Counted from the first letter of the stretch, positions 1 through 7,643 are shown. The stretch is DNA of 10,685 bases from an uncultured Spirochaetaceae bacterium (GCA_946414625.1 CAMKPI010000047.1:1-10685), one strand, 5' to 3'. Translations and numbers: made by a program. Notes: generated from the letters alone by a model not told the origin.

Positions 1-212
1 CTGCCCGTACGTAAGCCTTGCCGAATTTCTTGTTCGTCCTCAAGTATATCGGCATAGCAAAAAAGGATTTCCAAAAGGAGGAAGCACTGCCCAAATTCCA
101 TGTTCAGCCTTATTCTAGCACTTTTGCAACAAACTGCAACAAATTTTTTCAAATTTTTGCATACCTTATCCCTCCACCGCCCCACCCAAAAAGCACAGAA
201 CCGAAGCCTCGT
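1..212. other. Left-end non-coding stretch
   Basis: I see no convincing gene here. A strong Shine-Dalgarno-like AAGGAGG sits at 75-81, but the nearest following ATG (position 100) is about 18 bases away, too far for normal initiation, and the frame it opens runs through the repeat array without recognisable protein features. The stretch 140-168 is A/T-rich with two runs of T. The left neighbour lies outside the window, so this may be the tail of another intergenic region. Confidence 0.5.
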
Positions 213-357
213 CTACATTACGGAAAACATCACTGCATACACCACATTCTGGCAAACCGCACGGAATATGCCATATTCCGGGAAACCGCGCTGCATACAC
301 CATATTCTGGAAAACAACACAGCATACACCATGCCGCGCCGAACAATCCCCCCGCCA
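213..357. repeat. 29-bp degenerate tandem repeat, four to five units
   Basis: Units begin at exactly 29-base intervals: 213, 242, 271, 300, and an eroded one at 329. The shared core reads roughly CCAYATTCTGGAAAAC, followed by a CGCNCTGCATACA-like tail. Units at 271 and 300 are the closest to each other; the one at 213 differs in its first bases and the one at 329 keeps little beyond CCAT. There are no spacers between units, and 29 is not a multiple of three, so this is neither a CRISPR array nor a protein repeat. It lies just upstream of the molybdenum hydroxylase promoter and could act as a regulatory or structural element, but nothing here proves a function. Confidence 0.8.
262..280. promoter_or_regulatory. 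Perfect 19-bp palindrome inside the repeat array
   Basis: The sequence CGGAATATG-C-CATATTCCG has two perfect 9-base arms around a single central base. It spans the junction of the second and third 29-bp units and exists because the tail of the second unit differs from the others. It lies about 110 bases upstream of the -35 box of the downstream promoter. Such a symmetric site could bind a dimeric regulator; the alternative is a chance product of repeat divergence. Confidence 0.4.
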
Positions 358-388
358 AAAGAGATTTCCCGCACAATCACGAACCCAT

Positions 389-416
389 TTGAAAAAAAGC
401 CGTTCCGTGGTATAAT
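389..416 (+). promoter_or_regulatory. Sigma70-type promoter abutting the start codon
   Basis: A -35 box TTGAAA (389-394) and a perfect -10 box TATAAT (411-416) are separated by 16 bases. The first ATG of the hydroxylase operon is at 423, six bases beyond the -10 box. Transcription normally starts about seven bases after the -10 hexamer, so it would begin on or next to the A of that ATG. The bases between the -10 box and ATG contain no ribosome binding site. Confidence 0.7.
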
Positions 417-422
417 CGCCAC

Positions 423-3014
423 ATGGCAATACCCAACGAGATTTTCGACCTGAAAAAACCCAGGACAATCGGAAAGATCCTCCGCGCAAAGCAATGCGGA
501 CGCATAGAAGAGCTTATCCTTCCGGAATCGCAAAGCGTGATGACTGTCCGCGCAGTAGACCTTGGGGACGCCAGAATCCGCGTCCTGAACGACTACATCC
601 CCATTCTCGCCCATAACTACGTGTCATACGTCGGACAGCCTGTTGTCGCAGTTTTCGGGCAGAGAGAGGAAGAAGTCGAAGCCTACATGGACGGCATAAA
701 AATCAAGATGGCGGAAGTCCCGCCACATGACGAAAAATTTGAGCTGAAATCCGACGAGGAAGAGCTCATCGGTCCCATACTTCAGGCTCTCCAGTCGTCA
801 AATCCGAACGCCCATATAGCCGAACCGCACTCCAAACCCTTCGTTTTCTCATACGGTGATATTTCAAAATATTTCAATATACCTAAAAGAGATAAAGATG
901 AAATCACACAGAATGAGAGCGCACAGGAAAGCCTTTTCGGAAGCACACCTGACGCGGAGATGGAGGGAAAAGCCCCAGGCGAAGGCGCCAAAAGCGACGA
1001 AGCGCCTAAAGACAACCTTTCATCTGCGGCAGACGGCGACATCGAGGCTTTCAGCCTGAACTCTGACACGAATTCCACCTCTCTTGCCTCTGCACCGATT
1101 TCGGTCAGGACTGATTCTGCCGAGAGAAAGAGAAATCCAGAAAGCAAACCCGGCTCGACAGGCGACGCATCGGCCGCGGAAGGCGATGCAGGCAATCCCA
1201 GACCGGGCAACCCCGGCACTAATCCAGACAGCCTCATCGACGCCACGAGCGCGAAAGATCCTCGCGATGCGTGGCTCTCCGCCGGAGCCGCCTCTTCCAC
1301 TGCTCCGGAAGGCTCCGCAGCCGGAAAGGCGGAAACGAAATCATCCCCTGAAATGAGCGACCCTTCGGAGCCATCCGGCAATTCTTTCGAGGATGACACC
1401 TCCTCCGACACAGGATCATCCGAACAGAAGCACCACGCTGAGAAGTTCCGGGTGATCGAGACTGAATTCGAAGTGGAAAGCATCTCTAACTCAATAATGG
1501 GTGCCACCAAGTTCTACGCCAACACTGCAGACGACATTATATACATCTCCTGTCCTTCGCAATGGCCACTGCACGTTCGCGACAGCGTTGCCTCCGTGCT
1601 CAAAATGCCAAGGTCCCGGGTGATGATCGAGACGCAGGACTTCCACACCCACTACGACCACATGCTCATCCAACCCGCCATCTATGCCACGCTGACCGCA
1701 TTCGCTGCATCCAGGCTCGGCGGACTTGTCGAACTGCAGATAAACCTCACATCCTGGCGACCGCGCACAAAATACCGCTTCCAGACCGCGCTGGACAAGA
1801 AAGGAAATCCGGCAGCCTTCAGGGCACGGGCGGACATAGATTTCGGAGCCTTCCCTCTGTTCGTGGAAGAAGCCTGCGTCAACATCATGGCAGGACTTAT
1901 CCCGAACTACCCGGTTGAGGCGTTCCAGATCAACATAAACGCGCTGCGAAGCAACACTCCTCCGGCGAACTTCTTCGGTGACCTCGGCTTCTACCCGTCC
2001 CTGACTGCCACAGAGAACCACTTCAACCACCTGGTGCACGAAACAGGCACCTCTCCTGCAGACTGGAAAATCCAAAATCTTCAAAAAACCTTCCCTGCTC
2101 GTTCCACAGTGATCCTCAGCACAAGCCCGGAAGGAATGCGGCAAAACATCGCCGAATGCGTCGAAGACAGCGAGTTTGGGAGGAAATACGCGGCATACAG
2201 CCAGTTCTCCACTCCGGAAGCACACAGAAAAGCAATCCTGCCGTACTACAGGGGAATCGGACTCTCGGCGGGACAGGGAATCACCGGATTCTCCAACAAA
2301 TTCCACTACGTCTCGCAGTACTCAGTCACCCTGACGCACACGGGCAAAGAAATATCGGTCGCGATAGGCTTCAACCTGACACGCTACCTCAAAAAGTGCT
2401 ACCGCAGCATCATCCAGAAATACTTCGACATCAACACCGACAAAATTAACTTCGAGGACATAAACAGCCCTGTCACCCCGGACTCAGGACCCAACACTCT
2501 GTCCAGAGCCACAGGAATGGTGATTTTTCTTCTTGAGAACGCTTGCCAGGCTCTGAAGGAGAAAATAGAGCGAGGATCCCCATACCCGATTGTAGAGACG
2601 AGCTTCAAGACCGGGTTTGAGAGTGCAGATTACTTTGTAAGCTGTTGCAGTGGAAGTGTTTGCGTAGATGTGCACATGGACACCGTGCATTTGCGCCCCG
2701 TGGTCGACGGCGTCTACGCCAGAATAAAAACAGGGAAAGTCTACGACATCACAGGTTTTCAGGATGCCCTGAAACACATGATATCCAGGACCATTTCGGA
2801 GGCGTGTCCCACAATCGAGAACGCTGCCAGCATAGATCTCAGGGTGCGAAGCAATCCGCAGATCTTCTCCGGCTTTTCAATCTACATGGTTCAAGGGCTT
2901 ACAATCTCCGCGCTTTGCTCCGCTCTCGGGCAGGCAGTAAACGGCTACATCAGGAAAATCCCCATCACCGAAGAGGATCTTTTCAACATCATGATGCGGC
3001 GGGACGAAAAATAA
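423..3014 (+). CDS. Xanthine dehydrogenase family, molybdopterin-binding large subunit with long disordered insertion
   Basis: This 863-residue protein resembles the catalytic subunit of molybdenum hydroxylases, which hydroxylate purines, aldehydes or heterocycles at a Mo-pterin centre. Residues about 1-156 match the N-terminal hammerhead domain, including a VGQPVVAVF segment (near 77-85) typical of the family. Residues about 157-340 are low-complexity Ser/Glu/Asp/Ala/Gly/Pro and have no counterpart in standard members. The Mo-binding half resumes at about 341, with recognisable family stretches such as TPDSGPNTLSRATG in the C-terminal half. Several expected motifs are altered: DFHTHYDH (406-413) sits where a glycine-rich GGGFGGK loop is expected, FFGDLGF (517-523) where FRGFG is expected, and Gln824 where the catalytic Glu of the GE motif should be. 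These assignments come from alignment by eye. The protein may act on an unusual substrate or have lost hydroxylase activity. Iron-sulfur and FAD subunit genes follow in the same operon. The ATG at 423 was chosen because the N-terminal domain starts soon after it; there is no Shine-Dalgarno sequence. Confidence 0.8.
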   Translation: MAIPNEIFDLKKPRTIGKILRAKQCGRIEELILPESQSVMTVRAVDLGDARIRVLNDYIPILAHNYVSYVGQPVVAVFGQREEEVEAYMDGIKIKMAEVPPHDEKFELKSDEEELIGPILQALQSSNPNAHIAEPHSKPFVFSYGDISKYFNIPKRDKDEITQNESAQESLFGSTPDAEMEGKAPGEGAKSDEAPKDNLSSAADGDIEAFSLNSDTNSTSLASAPISVRTDSAERKRNPESKPGSTGDASAAEGDAGNPRPGNPGTNPDSLIDATSAKDPRDAWLSAGAASSTAPEGSAAGKAETKSSPEMSDPSEPSGNSFEDDTSSDTGSSEQKHHAEKFRVIETEFEVESISNSIMGATKFYANTADDIIYISCPSQWPLHVRDSVASVLKMPRSRVMIETQDFHTHYDHMLIQPAIYATLTAFAASRLGGLVELQINLTSWRPRTKYRFQTALDKKGNPAAFRARADIDFGAFPLFVEEACVNIMAGLIPNYPVEAFQININALRSNTPPANFFGDLGFYPSLTATENHFNHLVHETGTSPADWKIQNLQKTFPARSTVILSTSPEGMRQNIAECVEDSEFGRKYAAYSQFSTPEAHRKAILPYYRGIGLSAGQGITGFSNKFHYVSQYSVTLTHTGKEISVAIGFNLTRYLKKCYRSIIQKYFDINTDKINFEDINSPVTPDSGPNTLSRATGMVIFLLENACQALKEKIERGSPYPIVETSFKTGFESADYFVSCCSGSVCVDVHMDTVHLRPVVDGVYARIKTGKVYDITGFQDALKHMISRTISEACPTIENAASIDLRVRSNPQIFSGFSIYMVQGLTISALCSALGQAVNGYIRKIPITEEDLFNIMMRRDEK

Positions 3015-3075
3015 ACACCCCAAACCGCGAGGCGCCCCGGCTCGACAGCATAAACGGAGCAAAACCGAAACTTGC

Positions 3076-3082
3076 GAGGTGA
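3076..3082 (+). promoter_or_regulatory. Ribosome binding site that fixes the iron-sulfur subunit start
   Basis: GAGGTGA ends four bases before the ATG at 3087. It favours that ATG over the in-frame TTG at 3072, which overlaps the left edge of this site and has no ribosome binding site of its own. Confidence 0.7.
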
Positions 3083-3086
3083 TTCG

Positions 3087-3629
3087 ATGAAAATACAATG
3101 CGTGATAGACGGCGAGGAGAAAGTCCTCTCGGAAAGCCCCGACAAGCCGCTTCACAAAATCCTGAGCGAGCAGGTGCCGTCTTTCAGCGTGAACAACAAC
3201 TGCCTGGGCTCCTCCTGCGGCAATTGCCTTGTGATAGTGAACGGAGCATACACCCTGGCGTGCCTCACTCCGGCTTTCAAACTGGACGGCGCGAACATCC
3301 AAACCTACGAATCTTTCTCGAAAACGCGTCTTGCGCGGGACATATTCAGGGCATACACCGAGGTGGGCTCGCATCCCTGCTCCCAATGCTACGCCTCGAA
3401 AACGCTGCTCATCGCCTCGATAGTCCTGATGGTAGAAAAAGCAGACGAACTGGCGGGAATCCTGCAGGCAGGCAGAAACCTATACCAGCGCAAGTCTGTG
3501 CTGGACGAGAATTTCGTGAAGCAAGAGATGAGAATTCACAAATGCGTCTGCATGGAGATATCTCACATAGAGAAAATCGTGGCCCTTGTATGCGAATATA
3601 GGCAGAGAAGCAATGGAATATATAAGTAA
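3087..3629 (+). CDS. Xanthine dehydrogenase family, [2Fe-2S] iron-sulfur subunit
   Basis: This 180-residue protein is the electron-transfer subunit of the same molybdenum hydroxylase, carrying electrons from the Mo site to FAD. The N-terminal ferredoxin-like domain has the cluster motif C39-x4-C44-x2-C47-x11-C59. The C-terminal helical domain has C98-x2-C101 and C153-x-C155, the four ligands expected for the second cluster. All eight ligands are therefore present and the protein looks functional. One deviation is that the Gln which usually precedes the first Cys of the second cluster (QCGxC in the family) is Pro97 here, and the TPG that normally follows is missing. Length is normal to slightly long for the family (about 150-175). 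The gene starts 72 bases after the large subunit and overlaps the FAD subunit gene by 17 bases, which implies cotranscription and probably coupled translation. Confidence 0.9.
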   Translation: MKIQCVIDGEEKVLSESPDKPLHKILSEQVPSFSVNNNCLGSSCGNCLVIVNGAYTLACLTPAFKLDGANIQTYESFSKTRLARDIFRAYTEVGSHPCSQCYASKTLLIASIVLMVEKADELAGILQAGRNLYQRKSVLDENFVKQEMRIHKCVCMEISHIEKIVALVCEYRQRSNGIYK

Positions 3630-4515
3630 AGTCACACTGGACAGACCCCGGACCCTCGCGGAACTGACAAGCATGTTGATTGAGAAGCCTGAATCGGAGC
3701 TGATCGCAGGCGGAACACACATCATGTCTCGCCCGGACTACTTTCCGAAAAGCGATTTCCACTCATACATCTCACTGGACAAGGTCCAGGAGCTGCACAG
3801 GGTGTCCCACACGGACAAATTTCTGGAACTGGGAAGCATGCAGACGATCCAAAATCTTCTCAACACCGCCAGCACAACCCTCTCTCCGGATGTCTACAAC
3901 GCAATCTCCAGGATCACCAGTACACCGCTGAAGAGCAAAATAACAATCGGAGGCTCTCTATGCCTCGCGGACTCCCGCACAACGCTTTGCTCAATTCTCG
4001 CGGCGGTGAAAGCCGAGGCGGATGTGCGCTTCATAACAGTGAAAGGGGACAAGAAGGCAAAGATCCACTCTCGCTGGATGCCGGTGTACAAGCTCTACGA
4101 CTCAAACGGCCGATATCTGTACTCGGACGCAAACACCGTTCTCACACGAATCCGCATACCGTCCGCCCCGAATTCCACCTTCATCTACGACAGGGTGGGC
4201 TCCATCACAAACGGGTCGGACCATTTCGTTTCGGTTACAATCGAATTCACCCTTGGCCAGACTTCGATCATCACAAACCCGTCGTTCTGCCTTTCGTTCC
4301 TCAAAAACGGCTTCTATTTCGTTCAGGGCTTTGACAGCTTCCTTTCCGCCCTGAAATTCCCGCTTGAGAGCGAGGATAAGAAAAAGATTGCCCTGTTCCT
4401 CTCCAAGCATCTGCCCCGGGAATGTCCGGCAATCACCCCGCTTCAGCTGGAGCGCGCCCTGCGCCTCACGCTGAACGCAACAGAGAAAGTCAACAGGCTG
4501 ATAATGGATCAATAG
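3613..4515 (+). CDS. Xanthine dehydrogenase family, FAD-binding subunit
   Basis: This 300-residue protein matches the flavin subunit of three-part molybdenum hydroxylases, which passes electrons from the iron-sulfur clusters to NAD or another acceptor. The pyrophosphate-binding loop AGGTHIM (32-38) corresponds to AGGTDL in relatives. A second FAD-contact region, KITIGGSLCLADSRT (109-123), corresponds to the family's ATIGGN motif, with Ser in place of the usual Asn. Length fits the family (about 270-300). The ATG at 3613 lies inside the end of the preceding gene, with a purine-rich AGAGAAG just upstream. An in-frame TTG at 3586 would add nine residues and is less likely. The C-terminal third is poorly conserved by eye. 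No protease-type or maturation genes (XdhC/CoxF-like) follow in this window. Confidence 0.87.
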   Translation: MEYISKVTLDRPRTLAELTSMLIEKPESELIAGGTHIMSRPDYFPKSDFHSYISLDKVQELHRVSHTDKFLELGSMQTIQNLLNTASTTLSPDVYNAISRITSTPLKSKITIGGSLCLADSRTTLCSILAAVKAEADVRFITVKGDKKAKIHSRWMPVYKLYDSNGRYLYSDANTVLTRIRIPSAPNSTFIYDRVGSITNGSDHFVSVTIEFTLGQTSIITNPSFCLSFLKNGFYFVQGFDSFLSALKFPLESEDKKKIALFLSKHLPRECPAITPLQLERALRLTLNATEKVNRLIMDQ

Positions 4516-4552
4516 GCGCGCCTCCGGCGCTGAAGATAAGCCCGCTCCGCTT

Positions 4553-4566
4553 GAGAAGCGCTTCTC
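4553..4566. terminator. Possible bidirectional hairpin between convergent operons
   Basis: GAGAAGCGCTTCTC is a perfect 14-base palindrome 37 bases after the FAD subunit stop codon. It has no T-run on either side, and as a hairpin it would have almost no loop, so it is a weak terminator candidate. Its location between convergent genes is the main support. Confidence 0.25.
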
Positions 4567-4776
4567 CGCCGCTAAAATTCGCTCTCAGCGCACATTGGAC
4601 CATCAAATACGAATACTTACGTTGTGAACGCCTGTGGTCGCCATAAAACGCGCTGCTCCGCGCTAAAATTCGCTCTCAGCGCACATTTAACCATCAAAAA
4701 CGAATACTTACGCTGTGAACGCCTGTGGTCGCCATAAAACACACTGCTCCGCACTAAAATTCGCGTCTCAGCGCAT
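4567..4776. repeat. 91-bp tandem repeat, about 2.3 copies
   Basis: The word CTAAAATTCG recurs at 4572, 4663 and 4754, exactly 91 bases apart each time. The first and second units are nearly identical over their full length, including CTCTCAGCGCACATT, ACCATCAAA, CGAATACTTACG and GAACGCCTGTGGTCGCCAT. The third is partial and diverges after GTCTCAGCGCAT, having gained one extra G. The partial copy crosses the stop codon of the opposing glycosyltransferase gene (stop at 4768-4770). No open frame is conserved through the units. Short stems such as GCGCT (4660-4664) with AGCGC (4678-4682) are possible in each unit. Confidence 0.88.
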
Positions 4777-6024
4777 CTCTTCTTCGCCACCGGTGCTCCG
4801 CATTATAATCCCGTAGGCCTTTTCCACAGACCAGTTATCTTTCAAATATTGAAACGCGTTGTCGCCAAATCTTCTCAAATCAATCGACAGCAATGAAATA
4901 ATCTTTTCACTGAACTTAGCTGCGTTATCCGACGGAACACTCCAGCCGAACCCGCCCTCCTCCGCTATTCTCCCTATATCGGTGTTGGGATCAGTAGCAG
5001 CGAGAACCGGAAGACCGGCTTGCATGTACGACAGTAGGCGGGATGGAAAATTCGGAATCGTAAATCGATGATCCAAAAAAACAAGCCCCACATCGGCTGC
5101 GCGCACAAGAGAATCGAACTCATCCTTTGGAAGCATCGGGAAAAGCTTCACATGCCTTGGGTTCTCCTTTTCAATATACTCCGAAAGCAGACTGGCATCC
5201 GTTCCGCTTCCCGCTATCACAAAAAAACCCTTTTCCATGATTTCAGGCTCTTTGGCAGCTGCGCGAAGGCATTCAACGATGAACGACACGCACTGAGGTC
5301 GGCCGAGGTTCCCGCCGTAAACAAAAATCTTCCTCTTCTCTGGCAGGCCGAATTTCTCGCGGAGGACTTTGCGGGTTTCGGCATCGTCACGCACCGCGTC
5401 CGATACCTCAATCGAATTTGGACATACCTCAACTCGTGACTCAAGATTCAGGTCAGCGTTATGCTCCACCACATACTTTGCATTCGCAGGGCTCATACAG
5501 CCGATCCTGTCCGAAATACGGTAAAGCTCGCGCTCCTGACGTCTGAAATGCCTGAACAGTAGGCCCCGAACGCCCCCGGCGGAGAGCATTCCGATGTCGA
5601 CAGCATTCTGCGGGAAAATGTCTTTCAGGAGAAGATATGTCTTCGCACCAGTGCGCTTTTTCACATATTTTATGGCATTCAAAAGAGTTATAGGCGGAGT
5701 TGAATAGAGAATCAAATCAAAGCGCACACCGCTGAAATACTTGCGTATCGCCCGCTTGAAAAGAGAGCCCATCATCACGGTGGACAAGCCCTTCCTGATA
5801 ATGCCTGTCTTCTGAGTCTCTCCAACCCTGAGCCTTAAAATCCGCGCTCTGCCCAGCCCGAAAGACTCCTCGATAAGACGAGTCCCGCCTTCCATGCGCT
5901 TTTCAACAGGGGAGACAGCATACACTTCGTGTCCACGCCGAGTGAACTCCCGCAGGAGGTCGGTATATATCCCGCGCTCAGACAGACTATCAAAGCCCGA
6001 AAGCGTTAAAAAAAGAACTTTCAT
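4768..6024 (-). CDS. Glycosyltransferase, GT4-type (GT-B fold)
   Basis: This 418-residue protein is likely a sugar transferase acting at the cytoplasmic side of the membrane in surface-glycan assembly. It starts MKVLFLTLSGF, the beta-strand typical of GT-B N-terminal domains, and a GHEVYAVSP strand follows at 31-39. The C-terminal nucleotide-sugar domain begins at KIFVYGGNLG (232-241) and continues with FVIAGSG (268-274) and NFPSRLLSYMQAGLPVLA (325-342), matching the PSK-type YMAxGxPV region of WbuB/WcaI-like enzymes. Length is typical (about 380-420). There is no signal peptide or membrane span. An upstream in-frame start at 6054 would add ten residues, but the internal ATG has GTGAGG eight bases ahead. 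The gene is last in the operon, 64 bases after the carboxyltransferase gene. Donor and acceptor sugars cannot be read from the sequence. The last codons lie next to the 91-bp repeat. Confidence 0.87.
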   Translation of the reverse strand: MKVLFLTLSGFDSLSERGIYTDLLREFTRRGHEVYAVSPVEKRMEGGTRLIEESFGLGRARILRLRVGETQKTGIIRKGLSTVMMGSLFKRAIRKYFSGVRFDLILYSTPPITLLNAIKYVKKRTGAKTYLLLKDIFPQNAVDIGMLSAGGVRGLLFRHFRRQERELYRISDRIGCMSPANAKYVVEHNADLNLESRVEVCPNSIEVSDAVRDDAETRKVLREKFGLPEKRKIFVYGGNLGRPQCVSFIVECLRAAAKEPEIMEKGFFVIAGSGTDASLLSEYIEKENPRHVKLFPMLPKDEFDSLVRAADVGLVFLDHRFTIPNFPSRLLSYMQAGLPVLAATDPNTDIGRIAEEGGFGWSVPSDNAAKFSEKIISLLSIDLRRFGDNAFQYLKDNWSVEKAYGIIMRSTGGEEEMR

Positions 6025-6088
6025 GCAAAAAACCTCACAGTCCAATTTCATCAAGCGCCGAAACCACCGTTTAGCGGATTTCCGTGCG

Positions 6089-7633
6089 TCAAAGCGGGAT
6101 ATTCCCGTGTTTCCTGCCGATTGGCAGAGTCTTGTTTCTCAAAGCGGAAAAAGAATCTGACAACTTTCTCCGCGTCTCTTCGGGGAGGATCACCTCGTCT
6201 ATAAACCCGCGTTCAGCGGCTATGTATGGCGTCATGAACTTTTCCCTGTATTCCTGAACCAACTCGTCTCGCCTTGTGTCTGCATGGTCGCTGCCGGAAA
6301 GTTCTTTTTTATAAAGGATTCCGACCGCTCCCTCTGCCCCCATAACCGCAACCTGGGCAATAGGCCACGAAAAAACAATATCCGCTCCCATTCCCCTGCT
6401 GTTCATTGCGATATACGCACCACCGAAGGCCTTCCGCATTATAAGAGTGATTTTGGGGACAGTTGCTTCAGAATAGGCGTAGAGCAGTTTTGCGCCGTGG
6501 CGTATGATACCCCCCTGCTCCTGCTCCTTTCCCGGGAAAAACCCAGGCACATCAACCAATGTCAGGATCGGAATATTGAAACTGTCGCAGAAACGAATGA
6601 ACCGTGCACCTTTGTCGGAAGCGTCGATGTCCAGAGCGCCCCCCAAAACACGCGGATTGTTCGCAACAATCCCTGTCACATGCCCGTCGAGCCGTGCTAA
6701 GCCCACAATCAAATTACACGCAAATGAGTCCTGAACCTCCAAAAAACTGTCTCTATCAACTATACAGTCAAGAACCTCTTTTATGTCGTAAACCTTACGC
6801 TGGTTGTCGGACACAATCTCCTGAAGGAGATAGCTGTTGTCAACCCCGCGGAAATTGCCGTCAAAGGGAGGCCTCTCCCATGAGTTCCCGGGCAGGTATG
6901 ACAAAAGTTTCCTCACACCCAGGAGACAGGCTTCGTCATCCGGAAAGGAAAAATGCAGAACACCGCTCTTCTTGCCGTGCATCGAAGCGCCGCCCAAGTC
7001 CTCCATTGAGACATCTTCCCCCGTTGCAGCCTTAACCACATCGGGCCCGGTGATGAACATCTTCCCCGCTCGTCGAGACATGAACACGAAATCCATTATC
7101 GCGGGAGAATAGCAGGCTCCCCCGGCACAGGGACCTAGAACAACGGCAATCTGCGGAATCAGCCCGGATGCCCGGGTGTTTCTGAAAAACATTCCACTGT
7201 AGCCGTCAAGAGAGGAAACGCCCTCTTCTATGCGCGCCCCACCGGAATCGTTTATGCTGACATAGGGGCACTGCATTTGGATTGCCATATCCATAATACG
7301 ACAGATTTTCCTGCTGTGGACCTCTCCGAGGGAGCCCCCCATCACGGTAAAGTCCTCGGAAGAGGCATATACGATTCTGCCTCCGACAGTCCCGTATCCG
7401 ACTACCACTCCATCCCCAGGAAAGGATTTTCCGCCCGAAGCATCTTCCGGATGTCGCGTCTCCGCAAGAGAAAGAATTTCAACAAAGCTGCCGGGATCGA
7501 ACAATGCTTCTATACGCTCCCGGGCTGTGAGCTTTCCTGCTGAATGCTGCTTCTCCACTCGCTCCGCTCCGCCGCCGGCCAGTGCTCGCATACGTCTCTC
7601 GGTTAGCTCCTCTGAGTATTTATTATCCCACAT
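6089..7633 (-). CDS. Acyl-CoA carboxylase carboxyltransferase subunit (propionyl-CoA carboxylase beta / methylmalonyl-CoA decarboxylase alpha type)
   Basis: This 514-residue protein has the full length and both crotonase-like halves of the family, which moves a carboxyl group between biotin and an acyl-CoA. The N-terminal half contains LTARERIEALFDPGSF (35-50), SINDSGGARIEEG (127-139) and GPCAGGACYSPAIMDF (167-182), which forms the acyl-CoA oxyanion hole. The C-terminal half contains DVPGFFPG (361-368), GIIRHGAKLLYAYSEATVPK (375-394), KAFGGAYIAM (401-410) and GAEGAVGIL (432-440), and ends with KHGNIPL as relatives do. The ATG at 7633 was chosen because TGGAGGT lies ten bases ahead; a start at 7666 would add 11 residues. 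Such subunits need a biotin carboxylase and/or a biotinylated carrier, and none is encoded here, so partners must lie elsewhere. The neighbours, an epimerase-like protein and an ACP, suggest methylmalonyl chemistry for a special acyl unit instead of sodium-pump energy metabolism, but that is inference. Confidence 0.92.
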   Translation of the reverse strand: MWDNKYSEELTERRMRALAGGGAERVEKQHSAGKLTARERIEALFDPGSFVEILSLAETRHPEDASGGKSFPGDGVVVGYGTVGGRIVYASSEDFTVMGGSLGEVHSRKICRIMDMAIQMQCPYVSINDSGGARIEEGVSSLDGYSGMFFRNTRASGLIPQIAVVLGPCAGGACYSPAIMDFVFMSRRAGKMFITGPDVVKAATGEDVSMEDLGGASMHGKKSGVLHFSFPDDEACLLGVRKLLSYLPGNSWERPPFDGNFRGVDNSYLLQEIVSDNQRKVYDIKEVLDCIVDRDSFLEVQDSFACNLIVGLARLDGHVTGIVANNPRVLGGALDIDASDKGARFIRFCDSFNIPILTLVDVPGFFPGKEQEQGGIIRHGAKLLYAYSEATVPKITLIMRKAFGGAYIAMNSRGMGADIVFSWPIAQVAVMGAEGAVGILYKKELSGSDHADTRRDELVQEYREKFMTPYIAAERGFIDEVILPEETRRKLSDSFSALRNKTLPIGRKHGNIPL

Positions 7634-7643
7634 TCTCCAAAAG

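Noticed and set aside
18..110. A possible pair of similar segments at 18-40 and 88-110 (TGCC-AATT-TGTTC-CCT)
   Set aside because: Similarity needs an indel and several mismatches over about 23 bases, too weak to separate from chance.
213..357. CRISPR array, because of the 29-base period
   Set aside because: 29 bases is the full repeat-to-repeat distance, leaving no room for spacers, and the units are degenerate.
18..453. Small plus-strand genes of 117-124 residues upstream of the hydroxylase operon
   Set aside because: They run through the 29-bp repeats in shifting frames, have no well-placed ribosome binding site, and resemble no protein I know.
782..1510. Minus-strand open frame of 242 residues
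   Set aside because: It is the mirror of the Ser/Glu-rich insertion of the large subunit; biased composition keeps the opposite strand open.
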